Source of the DNA: Ornithodoros turicata
Taxonomy: Eukaryota > Arthropoda > Arachnida > Ixodida > Argasidae
DNA length: 64,000 nucleotides
Direction of reading: 5' to 3'
NCBI RefSeq assembly: GCF_037126465.1
Contig: NC_088202.1
Span: 87,028,160-87,092,159 of the forward strand
The notes beneath the pieces are model-generated. The model made no database searches. It saw nothing but the letters and a program-made list of their open reading frames with translations, and was not told the DNA's origin. The position numbers were made by a program, and so were the translations under genes. This document shows positions 52,604 to 64,000 of this stretch, piece by piece. Position 1 is the first letter of the stretch, and the number at the start of each line of letters is the position of its first letter.

Positions 52604-54160
52604 GCTGGTTGATGGAGAGTTAATACTCCAAGCAATTCCTCGCTTGAGTATTGTTTTTTGCATAATCGAATTAAACTTAGACGGCTCACTCTTCATTTTG
52701 AATAACAGGCGAGCAGGACTCTCGAAATTACGGAATGCCATGTATCCTGTCTGGGCATGTGGAAGAAACAAATAAGATACAATGAAGCGAAGCTAGATTT
52801 CATCTCTGATGTGTCGCCACACTGTCCTAAAATTGACCGTAAGGGAGGCCTGAGGACATTCTGAATATACCATACATAGTGCCACATTGACACCTCGAGG
52901 ACAATTTGAGGATCCGAATTGACCTTCCTGGGGATCTCACCCCCGTCCATGCATGATGCTCTTAGGATATCCCTGGGACGACAGTGTGTTCTTGGGTATC
53001 ACCACCGCCACCAGACACGTCTACACTCTCGTGTGCTGGTGGAAATATTGTGTATATCGTTACGTGTACGTAAATGCACCCGGATGCATATTTATGCACA
53101 TCACAGTACTTTTACTACGTTCACATTAAACACAGTCTACGACCCGGAGGTTCGTGACAACGTGTCTCGACCAACTTCGTCTGGTGGATTAGTACGGCCC
53201 ACTTGTTCATACGAAAACTTCGTCTACCTTAAATTTTAATAAGGGATCACAGAGTTACGTACTTAGTATTCCTGAGCAATTTGTCGCTAAGCAGACGTTT
53301 AGTAAGGCCACGTCTTAAAATGCGAGCCAGTTCCTGGAGACCATAGCAAATCCACCGAACGCTCCCGCACTTACGTAGACCTCACATTCAGCTTTCACTA
53401 AGTAAGATCCCAGTAAGCGTACCGCGTGGTGTTCTATGCATCTTCAATTCCCTTCCTAGTTAAAACCTGTGGCAGTGTTCAGTACGACATCTCAGTGACT
53501 CACCCCGTCACCCGGTAAACATTATGCACGCGCTCCCAAGCACTGGCGTCTTCTTCTCTCTACCACGCTTACACTCTATGGAGGCAGCAATACACTAGAC
53601 CATTTTGGCACACAACGCATCCACTGGCCTTCCAGGCATTTGCGGAATGTTCCTTAAGAAACAAATTATGATTCACAATAAAGCGACGTAACATAATGTA
53701 ATAAGTTCATCAACCGATAGATCACCGGGAATATTCCCGAACATAAACTCGCACGCACGCCATCACAAAGCTGCGTTATTTACGACGAGCACGTTGTCTG
53801 AGCTAAACCCTCTGGTACTCAGAGCAGCGATGAAGAAATATCTGTGTGCACTTCATATACAGGACTTTCTACGCGAAGAATAATCAGAGAAGAGGTAGTC
53901 AGGCAATAATTTTGCGGGTGGTTGATCTCTCATTATTGTAATATCCTTTACCTCTACCGTCCTGACTCCTACGGTTCGTGTACTCTGTTCTAAGTAGAGG
54001 AAGCACTCATCTTATCATAATTCTATATTTGTAGATGTCGCGTGGTAAACTCCCGTTGTTGACTCTTTCCACCGTGTAGCTGCTCGTCCTCAATCGCTCA
54101 TTTTGGCTATTGCTTTTACCATGCGCTCGATAATAACGGTAATGGAATCTTAGGGCGAAG
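52604..54160. other. Unassigned sequence
   Basis: No gene is supported. A frame near 53690-53883 (NINSHARHHKAALFT and LNPLVLRAAMKKYLCALHIQ) faintly resembles the C-terminal end of a non-LTR ORF2, but one weak block is not enough to call it. Confidence 0.3.
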
Positions 54161-54169
54161 TATAAAAGG
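54161..54169 (+). promoter_or_regulatory. TATA box (TATAAAAGG) of a candidate host promoter
   Basis: A consensus TATAAAAGG lies 30 bp upstream of CATAG (54191), a suitable initiator, and 68 bp upstream of an ATG that opens a signal peptide. The TATA-to-start spacing is that of a focused RNA polymerase II promoter. Confidence 0.55.
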
Positions 54170-54190
54170 CTTGGTTACCTAGCTATGGCT

Positions 54191-54301
54191 CATAGAATAC
54201 TAAGCTTCCTCCAAGTTGGAAGGTCGGAATGCGGGGCCACGCTGAACTATCACTGCTTCTGCTCACTGTGCTTGTGCTATGTGCGCGTTCAGCAGCAGTC
54301 G
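54191..54301 (+). CDS. Candidate first exon of a secreted host protein (signal peptide)
   Basis: Translation from ATG 54229 gives a textbook signal peptide: MRGHAELS, then a hydrophobic core LLLLTVLVLC, then ARSAA as a likely cleavage site. The frame reaches a consensus splice donor G|GTAAGC at 54301/54302, making a phase-1 intron directly after the signal peptide, a common layout for small secreted arthropod proteins. With the TATA box at 54161, a 5' UTR of about 38 bases is predicted. The frame read through the donor continues to 54480, but without features. Mature-protein exons are not firmly identified; 63792-63827 is one phase-compatible candidate. The evidence is positional only, so a chance arrangement is possible. 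Confidence 0.45.
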
Positions 54302-56712
54302 GTAAGCCATTCAAACCACATCTCAAACGCCAAAGGGTTTACTGTTGCGAGGTTTCGGATGATATCATATGGATAACGCGGTGGAGGACGCGATTAATTC
54401 GAAGCACAACTGGTATTTTTGAGTATTCCACTATGGTGGTAGTGGCGTGCTATTTCCGAGCGGTCTGCCTGCGGGTACTCTAGTATGGGAGATATTTTTT
54501 GCGTTTACTTTAACGGGTTGTGGAATATGCAAGGAATGTTTTTCACTCTATGGTCTTCATGAAGCGTATGGAGGCGTTACAAAACCAGTACCAGTGCATC
54601 AGTCTTACAATGGAAATGTTAGTTATTGCGCACATTTACTTGCACATATCTACATGAGGTATCTACTGATGTGCTGAAGCTTTGCATGTGTTGTCGCCAA
54701 ATATGAACAACATATGAGCGATTGAGAGTGGATGTAGGAGGAAGAGCTTTAAAGTGGTCATGCGTATAAGACGAGTAAGGAAAGATAAGAGAGATGCGGA
54801 CGTGAGTTGTAGAACACACGTCGTGACAACGCCTTCTTTGTCGACCACACCCCATATGACCGGTGGTGGGTACGTCCACGTTATACTGTTGGTGACGGTT
54901 TTTCATGTTCAGACCGCGAGCGATACCTCGAGTTGCGTGAGAAATAAATGAGCTTTGGTCGCTTTTCGTTGCTGCTGCCTCGTGTGTGCTATATATAATG
55001 TAGAATTCCAAAGGTGCTACATAGGTAAAACAACTCCATAGGCGAAATTATCCTGTAGATTCCATGGGCAAAATTATCCTTTAGTATTAATGCTTGCCGA
55101 ATTACCGGTACAGAGTGCCGCAGGAATGTACTCTATTTTGGTTTGCGGTGTGTGTGCCCTGACAGTATCCTGGAAAGGTCCGAAAAGTGCATTCCCATAC
55201 GGTCCAGGCGAGCCTCTCGTTCGGGAATTACATTTTGGAGAACGGTACATTACATTACATTACATAGATCTAGGTTAAAACATAATGCTCCTCAGATGAG
55301 GTGCTCGGAAGGGAGCGTTATTGTGTGGGAGCGTCGGCAGTGAGTGTATCACTGCATGTCGACGTATTGTGGCGACTGTTTTATTCTTTTCACTGAGTTT
55401 CATGGAGTTTTTTGTTAGGCGAAACCATTAGAAATAAATACGACGAAACGAATTCAACATTACAAGTGGGAGGGCTTTGTGTACTAATAACGCACTGTTT
55501 CGTGATGGCATGGGGTAAATCATGCGCTTTTTGTCTCCAGCAGGAAACAGTTACATTAGCCTGGCAAAATTAATTTCATTACACTTTTATGATAGAAGAT
55601 ACACTGTTTGGGAATTTTGATAGAATTACGTGTGGTATACCTGTCAATGCTTTCCTCAAGTGAAATACAGTCGACCCCGTGCTTTAAAAATTTCTTCTTA
55701 TTATTTTTATACGTTAAGTGGTACTACGCTGAAAAAAAAAAAAATCACAGCACACACCACTTGGGACGTTTAAGGAGGAGCTACAGACAACGCAAACAAT
55801 TTTCGTCTGCATTGTGGCGGTGGTGCTGTGGTGTAAAACTGGGAGTATACGTCTCGTAATTACTTGAGTACACTTGCGGTTCATGCTTCCCTGGTACACA
55901 AGCTCCTGATCTGCGCGGAAGAAACCACACAAGTGCACATATTATAGAGAGCACCTTTCAATTTTCACATCCTTATCATGCGACCATTTATGAAACCTAT
56001 CGCACACAGCACTTTTGTAAATTTGGTATAAAGTTTTTGCCACTTCGCTCCTAGCTCTAATGCTGGGTGATGAACCGCTTGCACCTCTCCGAAAGTCTGT
56101 ATAGTTTCCTTACAGACATGGGTTACGTGAAATATTTATGAGTTCTGTTCCTGCGATTTCGCGAGGCTTGCTGTTCTAGCTGGATTTCCCCTGTGTTTTG
56201 TAGTCAGTGTATTTTCCAAGTCTGCAAGTATTGGCCATAATTTTCCTTCCAACTTTAACGCTCTAAGGGCCTTTTGATTTATTTACCATCGATTTCTATC
56301 TTGCCGGATCCTCCCTCGACATGTTTTTAGCATTTTTACCACAGAAGCTGATGCGCCGTCAAATTCCGAATCGTCACGATAAGTTGCGTATACAATGAAA
56401 TACACATCGAGAAACCAGCAACCACACACAGACATACATGGAGACGAAAAGCACATACGTTCTCGAAACATCGTAAATCGTTCTTGTAGTAGTAGTAGTA
56501 GTAGTGGTACCTTCAATGGAGAGTCCTTCCCAAGATGACGTAGATGCGCTGTATCCCCACCCACCAATCTACTCCTTTTCATGTGCAGATGATTCTACCG
56601 AAGATAGCTACCGTGACAAGAGAATATTTACCATCCTTCGACGCAACAGTAAGTTGGCATTCCCTAACCCATCTTCCTTGTGCTGTGCTCAAGTCAGTCA
56701 TTGGCAACTAAC
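54302..56712. other. Unassigned sequence (possible intron)
   Basis: No element recognised. There is a (TTACA)n short tandem at about 55245-55264, an A run at 55732-55743, and a TAG/GTA trinucleotide repeat at about 56484-56506. A possible acceptor (tttttcatgttcag, ending 54916) is followed by a short frame and AATAAA at 54944, which could be an alternative terminal exon. This is weak. Confidence 0.3.
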
Positions 56713-57509
56713 TAAGGCTGTGTGAATTATTCGGATTTTTCAAATACCGAAGCGAATAATTGTGCATTCAATTCGAATTCCGCATCGAATAAGAAATTCT
56801 GTATTCAAATTTCGAATCGAATATCAAATTCTATATTCGAATCGAATCGAATGCTATCTGTTTCAGACCTAATTTATTTGAATAGTTCTGAATCTGCACA
56901 CGTAAACCCGAAAGCACCACAAGCGGAGATAGACACAACAAAAGCAAACGCTGCTTCGTTGCGGTGCTCCGTATGATTATGAGTACATCACGCGTCTATC
57001 CGCGACACATTCCAGCAGTCTTAGCATCGTGAACGTTTCTCAATGGGCAAGCCTTCCGTAAACTAAAACGAGGACAGGTTACCTTCACTCTGAGAAGATC
57101 TAGGGGAGTCCGCGTGTTTTGCGGTGCTTTCGATTCCTGGAAATCGGCGTTGAGCGGCAGTTAATGCGCGGCGTGTGTCCATCACCGAGCTTTGCAAGAC
57201 ACCATTCATAATATTTCTGATGGATGTGGTCATCGGAACGTTAGCAAAGTTTGTGATTCTATCGACGAAGACAAGGCGCTTCGAAATGCGGTGGTGTTCT
57301 TAAAACGCCGTCAAATACCGCAACACTAGTGAATCACCTAATGCAGCATCCGGCGGCTGTTCCTTTTCGATGATCGTGTACGTGCATTCAGTTCAATTAT
57401 GTAACTGATCACCTTGTAATCGCTTCGGTTACATAACGATTCGCTTCGTATTTGCTTCAGTTACATCACTATTCGCTTCGGTTACAAAGTGACTATTCAC
57501 AGAGCCCTA
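56713..57509. mobile_element. hAT-like TIR element, AAGCGAAT-type subterminal motifs
   Basis: The left end TAAGGCTGTGTGAATTATTC and the right end, TAGGGCTCTGTGAATAGTCA on the minus strand, are inverted, and both continue into CCGAAGCGAATA motifs. The left interior is rich in ATTCGAAT palindromes (56755-56850), the right in TTCGCTTCGGTTAC repeats (57424-57485). No transposase is visible and no clear 8-bp duplication was found (CAACTAAC left, CAGTTCTT right). Confidence 0.6.
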
Positions 57510-58185
57510 CAGTTCTTCAGCTCACATCATGCTTCTGGGATAAATGCCGGGCATGAACCAAATCTTCAGGGCGACACCCGTTGTGCGAATCACGGTGCAC
57601 TTATGCGGCACTACAGCATCCGGAAACGAGTGTGAACAGACAGCATATCGAACTCCCCAATCATAAAATCAAGTTGTTGTTGTTGTTGTTTTGTCGAAAC
57701 GTTATGTGGTTTAGCGACATATTTTGTTTTAAAAATAAACTTATCGTTAACCAGTATCCATGCGTCCGTGTGATTGTGCTATTGGATAGCGCAATCACGC
57801 GGATGCAGTACTCAAGAATTAAGCTGCATTCGCCGATAATTTTTGTGGCCCTATGTCGGGAAATAATTATGACCATGAGTATAGGAGGGATAGAATTGAC
57901 AGTATCCGCACGGTGTTCGCGCATATAACATCCGCGACCGCATCCGTAGGTACATTCGCATCCGCGCAGGTGTTGAGTATATACGCACATCCGTGGTCAT
58001 TGCATTTGCAGGAAATAATCCTCATGACGAAATTGTTATGTTACGAACGTTTCTACTTTTCATCATACAAACTCCAATATTTCCTAATATTGCCCAATAA
58101 TAGCAGTTAAAGTCAGAGCAATATGCAAGGGATGACACACTTGGACACCATATTGGATTCACTGCGTGCTCTCTATTACGGCTCC
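57510..58185. other. Unassigned sequence
   Basis: A (TTG)n repeat lies at about 57672-57690. The stretch 57760-57800 holds a local inverted repeat (cgtgtgattgtgctattgga / gcgcaatcacgcgg). No gene recognised. Confidence 0.3.
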
Positions 58186-58532
58186 CCCTAATGCCTGGTT
58201 CAGATTGTTGCATTTTCACGTGTTACGGATGTGGTGCGGCACGGTTGTCATGGCAACGAAGTACGGCGAACCAAAAAGCATACGCACCACAAGAGTTGGG
58301 CTCGACCGAACTCCATGCGGTACGGATTACCTCCGGCTACGCAGCTGACCAATGAGCGAAGGCGCACTGGAGAGAGAGAGAGAGACGAAGAAAGAGTGGA
58401 GGCATGATTGGTCAAACGCAGGCGTTTTCCGTATCAAGAACGCATGTGTCTGAACAGCGTGTCGTACGACAACCGCGTCCGCACCCGATCAGTACCGCAA
58501 CGGAGAGTTGCAGTGTGAACCAGGCATAAGGG
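58186..58532. mobile_element. TIR element with CCCTAATGCCTGGTTCA ends
   Basis: The left end CCCTAATGCCTGGTTCAGAT pairs with the right end (CCCTTATGCCTGGTTCACAC on the minus strand), giving about 20-bp TIRs and a 347-bp body. The body includes a (GA)n repeat at 58371-58384. There is no coding capacity. The 8 bases outside each end (ACGGCTCC and ACGGTGGC) match at five positions, a weak hint of a decayed 8-bp duplication. Confidence 0.6.
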
Positions 58533-59024
58533 ACGGTGGCAGAGGCACTAACACTTATTTCCGGGTAAAACGCGGATATCCGCGCCTACCGCAGAGCCGC
58601 GCGATTTTACCGCATTTTATCAGCGCAAATTTCAATATATTATATTTCTATCGGCGAAAAAATAATGTTGTGTGGATATCAGTCGGATCTGTGGATATAA
58701 CAGCACCCGCGCACACTTCTAATCATGAGTGACCCTACCAACTGATCCACCGAGACAGGCGTCATTCGCCGACCTATACTACGTTAGTATGAGGTGTGTA
58801 TTTCAAGTCGTTGGGTGGTTGTGCCTCTCTGAGAAATAGCACGCAGTTTCAGAGACAGGAGCAACCAGATTACATTTAATCCGTGCGCAAACGATATACT
58901 TTTAATGGCTGCATAAAGTAACGCGTAGTAACAGCGTGAAAGCTGTGCGGAAACGAAATGCGATGGATCACCTCTCTGCGTGCCTTAGCTACCACGTACC
59001 ATTAAGCACAGTTCAAACCTGGAG

Positions 59025-59930
59025 CATAGGTGGGGAAGTTACTTTTATTTTGTAGTGCACTACCGTTACTAACTACATTTTCAAAAAGTAACGCGTTACG
59101 TTATTCGTTACTGTTGCGATAGTAGTTAACGCGTTACTAACGCCGTTACTTCTAATAAGTAATGCCGTTACTTTTGCATTACTTCACCAGTTGTCGTTAT
59201 AATATGTACCATTTTGGTTGAGTTACATAAGTGCATTCCGCAAACCAATACAAGAAATGTTGCGCACAACCAAAAGTCACGCATGAACACAACTTACATG
59301 TCCGATTTATTGCAACGCAGAAGTAGTTGATGTTCAAAATAGAGCTTCGCCCGTTTGTCTGAGAGGACGCCTAATGAACAGTGGTGCTCCTTGTGAAGGT
59401 TGATAGAGATGGTGACCTTTTATCTCACATAGTACAAATCGAAATAGCCAATTCCTTGGTACTTTGTTACTTGTTCAGAGGGCAGAGGCTATTTTTCTGT
59501 CGCTTTTGCCCCATTCGTCCGAGAAATACCAGAGGGAGTGTGGTAAACATAGGTAAACAAAACAAAACAGAGTTGATAAACAAAGGTGACATCTCAACCA
59601 GTGTAGGTCAATAGCCTTTCTTTTGCGTTCTTCGTGGGTGCCGATGTGACCTTCTTCTCATTGTTGAAGATGAATAGAAAAAATCGGGGATTTTCCCGTA
59701 TTCTGCAGGCACTATATCCTCGCTCAAGCTTTCAAGTTTAGACGATGAACCAATGTTCCCGAACACGCAGTAACGCATAACGCCGTTACGCGTTAGTTAG
59801 TAAAAATGTAGTGACGTTACGTTACTCGTTACTTTTCTCCCCAAATGTAACGCGTTACCATATTTCACTACTCGAATGTAACGCGTTACCGGTAACGCAC
59901 TACTTTGTAACGCGTTACTCCCCACCTATG
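59025..59930. mobile_element. Nonautonomous hAT element with GTAACGCGTTAC subterminal palindromes
   Basis: TIRs CATAGGTGGGGAAGTTAC (left) and CATAGGTGGGGAGTAACG (right, minus strand) lie directly inside a perfect 8-bp duplication, ACCTGGAG (59017-59024 and 59931-59938). Both ends carry clusters of GTAACGCGTTAC-type palindromes (59065-59170 and 59770-59920). The 906-bp body has no transposase; its longest frame (59381-59614) is unrecognised. This structure is well known for nonautonomous hAT families in animals. Confidence 0.9.
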
Positions 59931-59938
59931 ACCTGGAG

Positions 59939-62900
59939 GCATTATCTCTGGCAGGTTTACCTTGATCTATCCGACTCCGTGGGTAAGTCGTAGCTGTGAT
60001 CATCGATGAAGGGCGGTACCACACATCCGCGACGACAGAATTCACAAACCACTCCAACACCCAGTCAGTCTGTTGTTGTCTGAGTGTCCACAAAGTGAGA
60101 ATGACACGATGTACGCGCGATAAGCTTTGAAAATGGCTCCTTTGCTATAGATCGCAGAACGGACACTTCTCAAGCGCGGAACGCTCCCGGTAAGTGGAAC
60201 ACACGACGAGGTGTGTGCACGCATCGGTGTCGCACGCACCCACTTGCAGAGCACCAATGTTATTTTGCATACAGGATGCTTCGCACCCGAAAAAAATAAA
60301 ATAAATGAAGTACTCGTTCACAAATATTCGGCTTACATTTTTTAGTACGAAGGTGAGTATACATCAGGAAAAATAAAAGTACGAGAACTTCTCATTGCCC
60401 ACACTGAGAAAGGAAGCGACAAGAAAGGAGGGAAACAAAAGAGAAGCCGATGTAACATCCTGCAACGTCCTAATCAAATTGTGCGATAACGTCGTACTAT
60501 CGGTCCTTGTCATAATTGTTGTAGTTCTTCGAAAATGGGTCGTTTGATGGTAAAAAGTAACCTAATTTGGGGCAGTGGCATCGCCAAGGGGAGGTTTGGG
60601 GTTCGCTGCCCCTCTCCCCCGAAATCAGACATTTGAGAGTGGGAATAAAACGAGGGTGAAATCCTCCTCCTCCATGTAAAGTTCCCGTAGAATACCTCCC
60701 GAAATATTTTTCTGACTGCGTTGCGCTATTGGACCTCAAATAAATAAGCGGTCGTCACTTGGGCAAACAGTGTTTTGCGCAGGTGTGCAGTCATGACTTC
60801 TGAGTTTCTTGGGCCCTCAAAGCGATTGGGTACCTTATTGTAAAGATGCCTAATGTTTTCTATCCTTCTGATATCGAAATGTCAGTGCCGAGCCAGCTGC
60901 TCACACTGCGGCCGTTCCTGGAGGCGAGAACTTCTTTGTTACAGTTCAGGAAAATACGAGGGTTTACTGGGCGAGTTATCGAGGTTGCATCTGAGCAATT
61001 TTTTTCAGAAAAACACGAACGCCTATGATAATTATTCCACAAGACTGCATAAACAGCATCGTTAAACAGTTTTGACCGACGTTAATATGTCGCGAGTAGT
61101 TACTTTTATTATGTTGTTTGAAGCGTCAGGAGAAACACCCTGTATGTATCTGTTGCGTGTACCCACACCATTTCACCCGTTTCTCCTCACCGCATGCATG
61201 AACTGAGTTTCCACGTAGAAAACATTACAGACAGCACTCAATAAGGAATGGTGTGATCCACCCCCCCCCCCCAAGTTCTATTAAACAGATATGTAAAAGA
61301 CAGTTATTTTGTATCGATGTGAACCTGAAACTCAAGTTTTACGACAAAGGCAGATGCGTAGAAAATCGACACCGCTAATACCAGAACATACGACTGAAGG
61401 TTTCCGTGGATTAACCACCAATATCAACGTGTCCCCCAGCCACACGCATATAGGTAACGCGAACTACACTCCGAGGCATAACAAACATACCCAACTCGTC
61501 AGGTGCACGAATACTATCAACCTCCGCATTTTCGGCGAGGTAAAGCTGTTGAAGTCGAACATCATATCTCACTTCCATTTCAGGTAATTAAATGAAATGA
61601 AATATCTGTGTTGTGTGGTACGTTCGTGTTTTTGTTTGTGTCTGTCGCAGAGTGATGAACTGGACTGTTTGGTGGAACATAATTAAAAATAGGACATCCT
61701 GGAAAAACGAAGAAGTTCGTCAGTTCAGTGCCTTGTCCTCCGTCCTTCTTCGTTCCCCGAGCACTGCGGGGGCTGTCCTATTTTCAAGTTATTCTAGTGC
61801 GCACATGATACGGAAATCATCCAGTGTACAAAATCTTACAGCATCTGTAAAGAATCTCATAGAGAACGAAAACCAAAAAGGGCTGCCAGGTACACGTACA
61901 CAGAGAGAAAAAAAGGGGGGAACTGGTGTACCGAAGAGGGAAGCAAAGAAAAGGGGGGGGGGGTGACGTTTCGAGCGAAAGCTCTTCTTTAGACTAGAGG
62001 GACGAAATGTGGGGGATGTCGGGAAACATGTTGTATATATCGCCCAGCCCGCTACGGGGCTAACACGAGATCCGTGTAAGAGGGCGGCATGTTACAACAC
62101 GTGTCGACAAACTAGAATCCTAAAATGAGTCTTTCATTAAGACCTCCGGGATGAGTCGAGTTGACGTGGTAGATAAGGCGGCTTTCTTCCCGTTTACGTG
62201 AATTAGAATTGTTGAAGCCGGATCGATGAACGACAACTCGAGCGTTATCAGCACTATGGGTCGAACTGAAAAAATCTGGAAATCTGAAAAAAATAAAATA
62301 AAATAAAGAATCTCATAGGCGAGAACATAAAAATAAATACGGCATGAGATACCCCACAACACAAGGCACAGCAAACAAAAGCGACTGGGCGCTCCTTAGT
62401 CGAGCCAAATCTTTTCGAGCAAAATTACCTTGTCAACTTCGAAGTCTCATCATCAGTTTCATGAGAACATCGCAAGGCAAGCGAGTGCGTCTGTGTCTTA
62501 TAGTAATGTTTTACGTAATGAAAAAAAAGAAAGAAAAAAGTTGGAGCAAGGACGATACTCGTAGGCTTGACGTTATAGGGAAACGCAAAGTTTTCTGATC
62601 AACGGAGGGAACATAACTCGAGAGAAAGCTGGAAAAGCGCATTCTTGTTCTTGTAACCGTGTTGAACCTGAGAAGAGAATCCCGAAGGGAGACGGCCCTG
62701 AAGGGAGACCTGGCTCGATGCAGTGGTGTACTTATAGAGATGTTTACGTAATTCCAGGTCTGGCTATCATCAAACATTTTATTTATTTGTACATTTCTTT
62801 TATTTATTTGGAATCTGACTCTGTAAAATGTTCTCGTATTCCACAGGGTCAGTCTGTCATTTCAACAAGGAGCAGCTGTTGATCGAATGGCGGCATGTTG

Positions 62901-63791
62901 ATATAGACGTACCACTCCTTGCATGATTGTTCAAGATGCATGTCTGTTGACTGCGTAGTGAATTCCAATCACCTAGCCATGCACATCACCGCCTAAGCTT
63001 GCCGACTATATGTGACCAATCACGAGTGTAAAAAAAAAAAGAAAAAAAAAAGAAACACGAAAAAAAAAAACGGAAAGCTGAATTGCATAGTATGCCTCGG
63101 AAATTGCTAATTACAAAAATGTTCATTTACATTTACTTGAATTTGGCCTAGTAATTGCATTGCTATTAGAATCTTAAGGCGTCGAAAGCACCACTGACGT
63201 CATGAACAAACAACGAACAGGACAGAAATGCCCATCTCTGCGTGTTGAAGCAAGAGCCTTTCCTTTATTTTTTTCTTGATAAACATACGTATACTCCCTC
63301 CCCCCAGGAGCCTTCTGCTTCAGCCTGCGTTCACCAGATTGCTGGATTTTCTGCTTTTCGGTTATCAGCACCTGTAGTTAACCGTAGTGGTTAGAGGACA
63401 GGAAAGAGCATACTTCACTTGCCACTGTCCGATATACCGTCAGTCACCTTTGGGATTTCCTGTCATCAACAGTCCTCTCCACCCTCCTTTGATTACCGGA
63501 ATCCTCATCTCCATCACCAACTCTCATTACCTACAAATAGCACTGGGGCAGCCCCCAGCCTGCTGGCCGGCATCAGCCCCATCTCATCATTCTATCTTTA
63601 TATGTGTGTGTGTCCGATATACTTTTGATTTGAAAGTCAAGGACCTTAGAGATGCCAGTGTGAGGCTGGCTTTTAGTCTTCGCTTGAGGTCCAGAGCCAT
63701 AAGTAAGGACCCCCTGTCATTTGCAACAGTATTTACTCACCCCATCTGCTTGTGTTTAAATGAACTAATCTTCATGTTCCATATCTTACAG
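59939..63791. other. Unassigned sequence (possible intron) with low-complexity tracts
   Basis: No gene is supported. Seen here: a gcagtggcatcgccaagggg repeat-like start near 60571; a minus-strand ACAGGGTGT-type repeat terminus near 61129-61145 without a partner; a C run at 61260-61273; an ACGTTTCGAGCGAAAGCTCTTCTT block near 61967-61990, which vaguely resembles 3' regions of Penelope-like elements; and A runs at about 63029-63072. A good acceptor (cgtattccacag, ending 62847) precedes a short frame GSVCHFNKEQLLIEW, which might be another exon. Confidence 0.3.
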
Positions 63792-63827
63792 ATAGCTGTA
63801 AGCTGTACGGCCATTCCTGCCTCGGAG
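63792..63827 (+). CDS. Candidate 36-nt internal exon, cysteine-rich, phase 1-1
   Basis: A good acceptor (ttccatatcttacag, AG at 63790-63791) and a perfect donor (GGAG|GTAAGT at 63827/63828) bracket exactly 36 bases. Read in phase 1, as required by the donor at 54301, they encode DSCKLYGHSCLG-like sequence with two cysteines and no stop, and the exon leaves phase 1 again. Short symmetric cysteine-bearing exons suit small secreted tick proteins. Whether it belongs to the gene starting at 54191 or to another gene is inference; 9.5 kb separates them. Confidence 0.35.
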
Positions 63828-64000
63828 GTAAGTTAACACCTGACGATACTGTTTAAGATGGTTCAGCTTATCGCCGAAAAGCGCTATCATTAACATAACA
63901 TGAAAATGAAAATGAAATGAAAACATAAAACAAATGAAAAAAAGAAAAAGACACGAAGGCCATTTGCATGCTGTTGTCTAGAGCAAGTAGTGCTGCATTT
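63828..64000. other. Right edge, unassigned
   Basis: After the candidate donor the sequence is A-rich (63897-63950) with no further signal. If the exon is real this is intron. Confidence 0.3.

Noticed and set aside
54185..54376. Upstream ATG frame overlapping the candidate signal-peptide exon
   Set aside because: The ATG at 54185 lies upstream of the predicted transcription start, and its product has no recognisable feature.
1..64000. Bacterial-type features (operons, ribosome binding sites, CRISPR arrays, prophage)
   Set aside because: Codon structure, SINEs, non-LTR and LTR elements and splice-like signals show a eukaryotic genome; no regularly spaced identical repeats were seen.

Overview
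This window looks like intergenic or intronic DNA from a large, repeat-packed arthropod genome, most likely an ixodid tick. The reasons are a chelicerate-style mix of I-clade, CR1-like, BEL/Pao and Copia elements, a tRNA-derived SINE resembling the tick Ruka type (from memory, not searched), and several nonautonomous hAT-type families. I recognise no complete host gene, rRNA gene, true tRNA gene or CRISPR array. Nearly every long open frame belongs to a transposable element.

Layout, left to right. 1-7.1 kb: an 8-bp-TSD hAT-type element (998-1965), a hAT transposase remnant, two foldbacks and a decayed RNase H fragment. 7.1-18.2 kb: a broken plus-strand BEL/Pao element split by a CR1-like non-LTR element, which itself carries a 346-bp MITE in ORF1; an AC-rich TIR element lies beside it, a 5'-truncated I-type tail follows, then the 3' end of a small LTR element. 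18.3-25.1 kb: TIR elements, a reverse SINE, non-LTR tails, and a SINE with perfect 11-bp target duplications. 27-30.8 kb: a 587-bp foldback, a miniature LTR element (TRIM) inserted in a SINE, and two MITEs in opposite orientation. 32.4-37.8 kb: a structurally intact minus-strand I-clade element with two open frames and a perfect 14-bp target duplication. 40.2-52.5 kb: a three-level nest, a degenerate Copia holding a BEL/Pao element (142-bp LTRs, TSD ATAAC), which holds a 3.9-kb Kolobok-like DNA transposon at TTAA. 52.6-64 kb: sparse sequence with three more TIR elements and the only plausible host-gene signals: a TATA box plus a signal-peptide first exon ending in a splice donor near 54.2 kb, and a 36-nt phase-compatible cysteine-rich exon near 63.8 kb.

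The nests give a relative chronology. Copia predates BEL, which predates the Kolobok-like element. The plus BEL predates the CR1-like element, which predates the MITE. The SINE at 28-29 kb predates the TRIM. The I-clade copy at 32-38 kb and the SINE at 24.8 kb appear youngest, judged by intact frames or target duplications. All family assignments are by eye from motifs; no database search was run.
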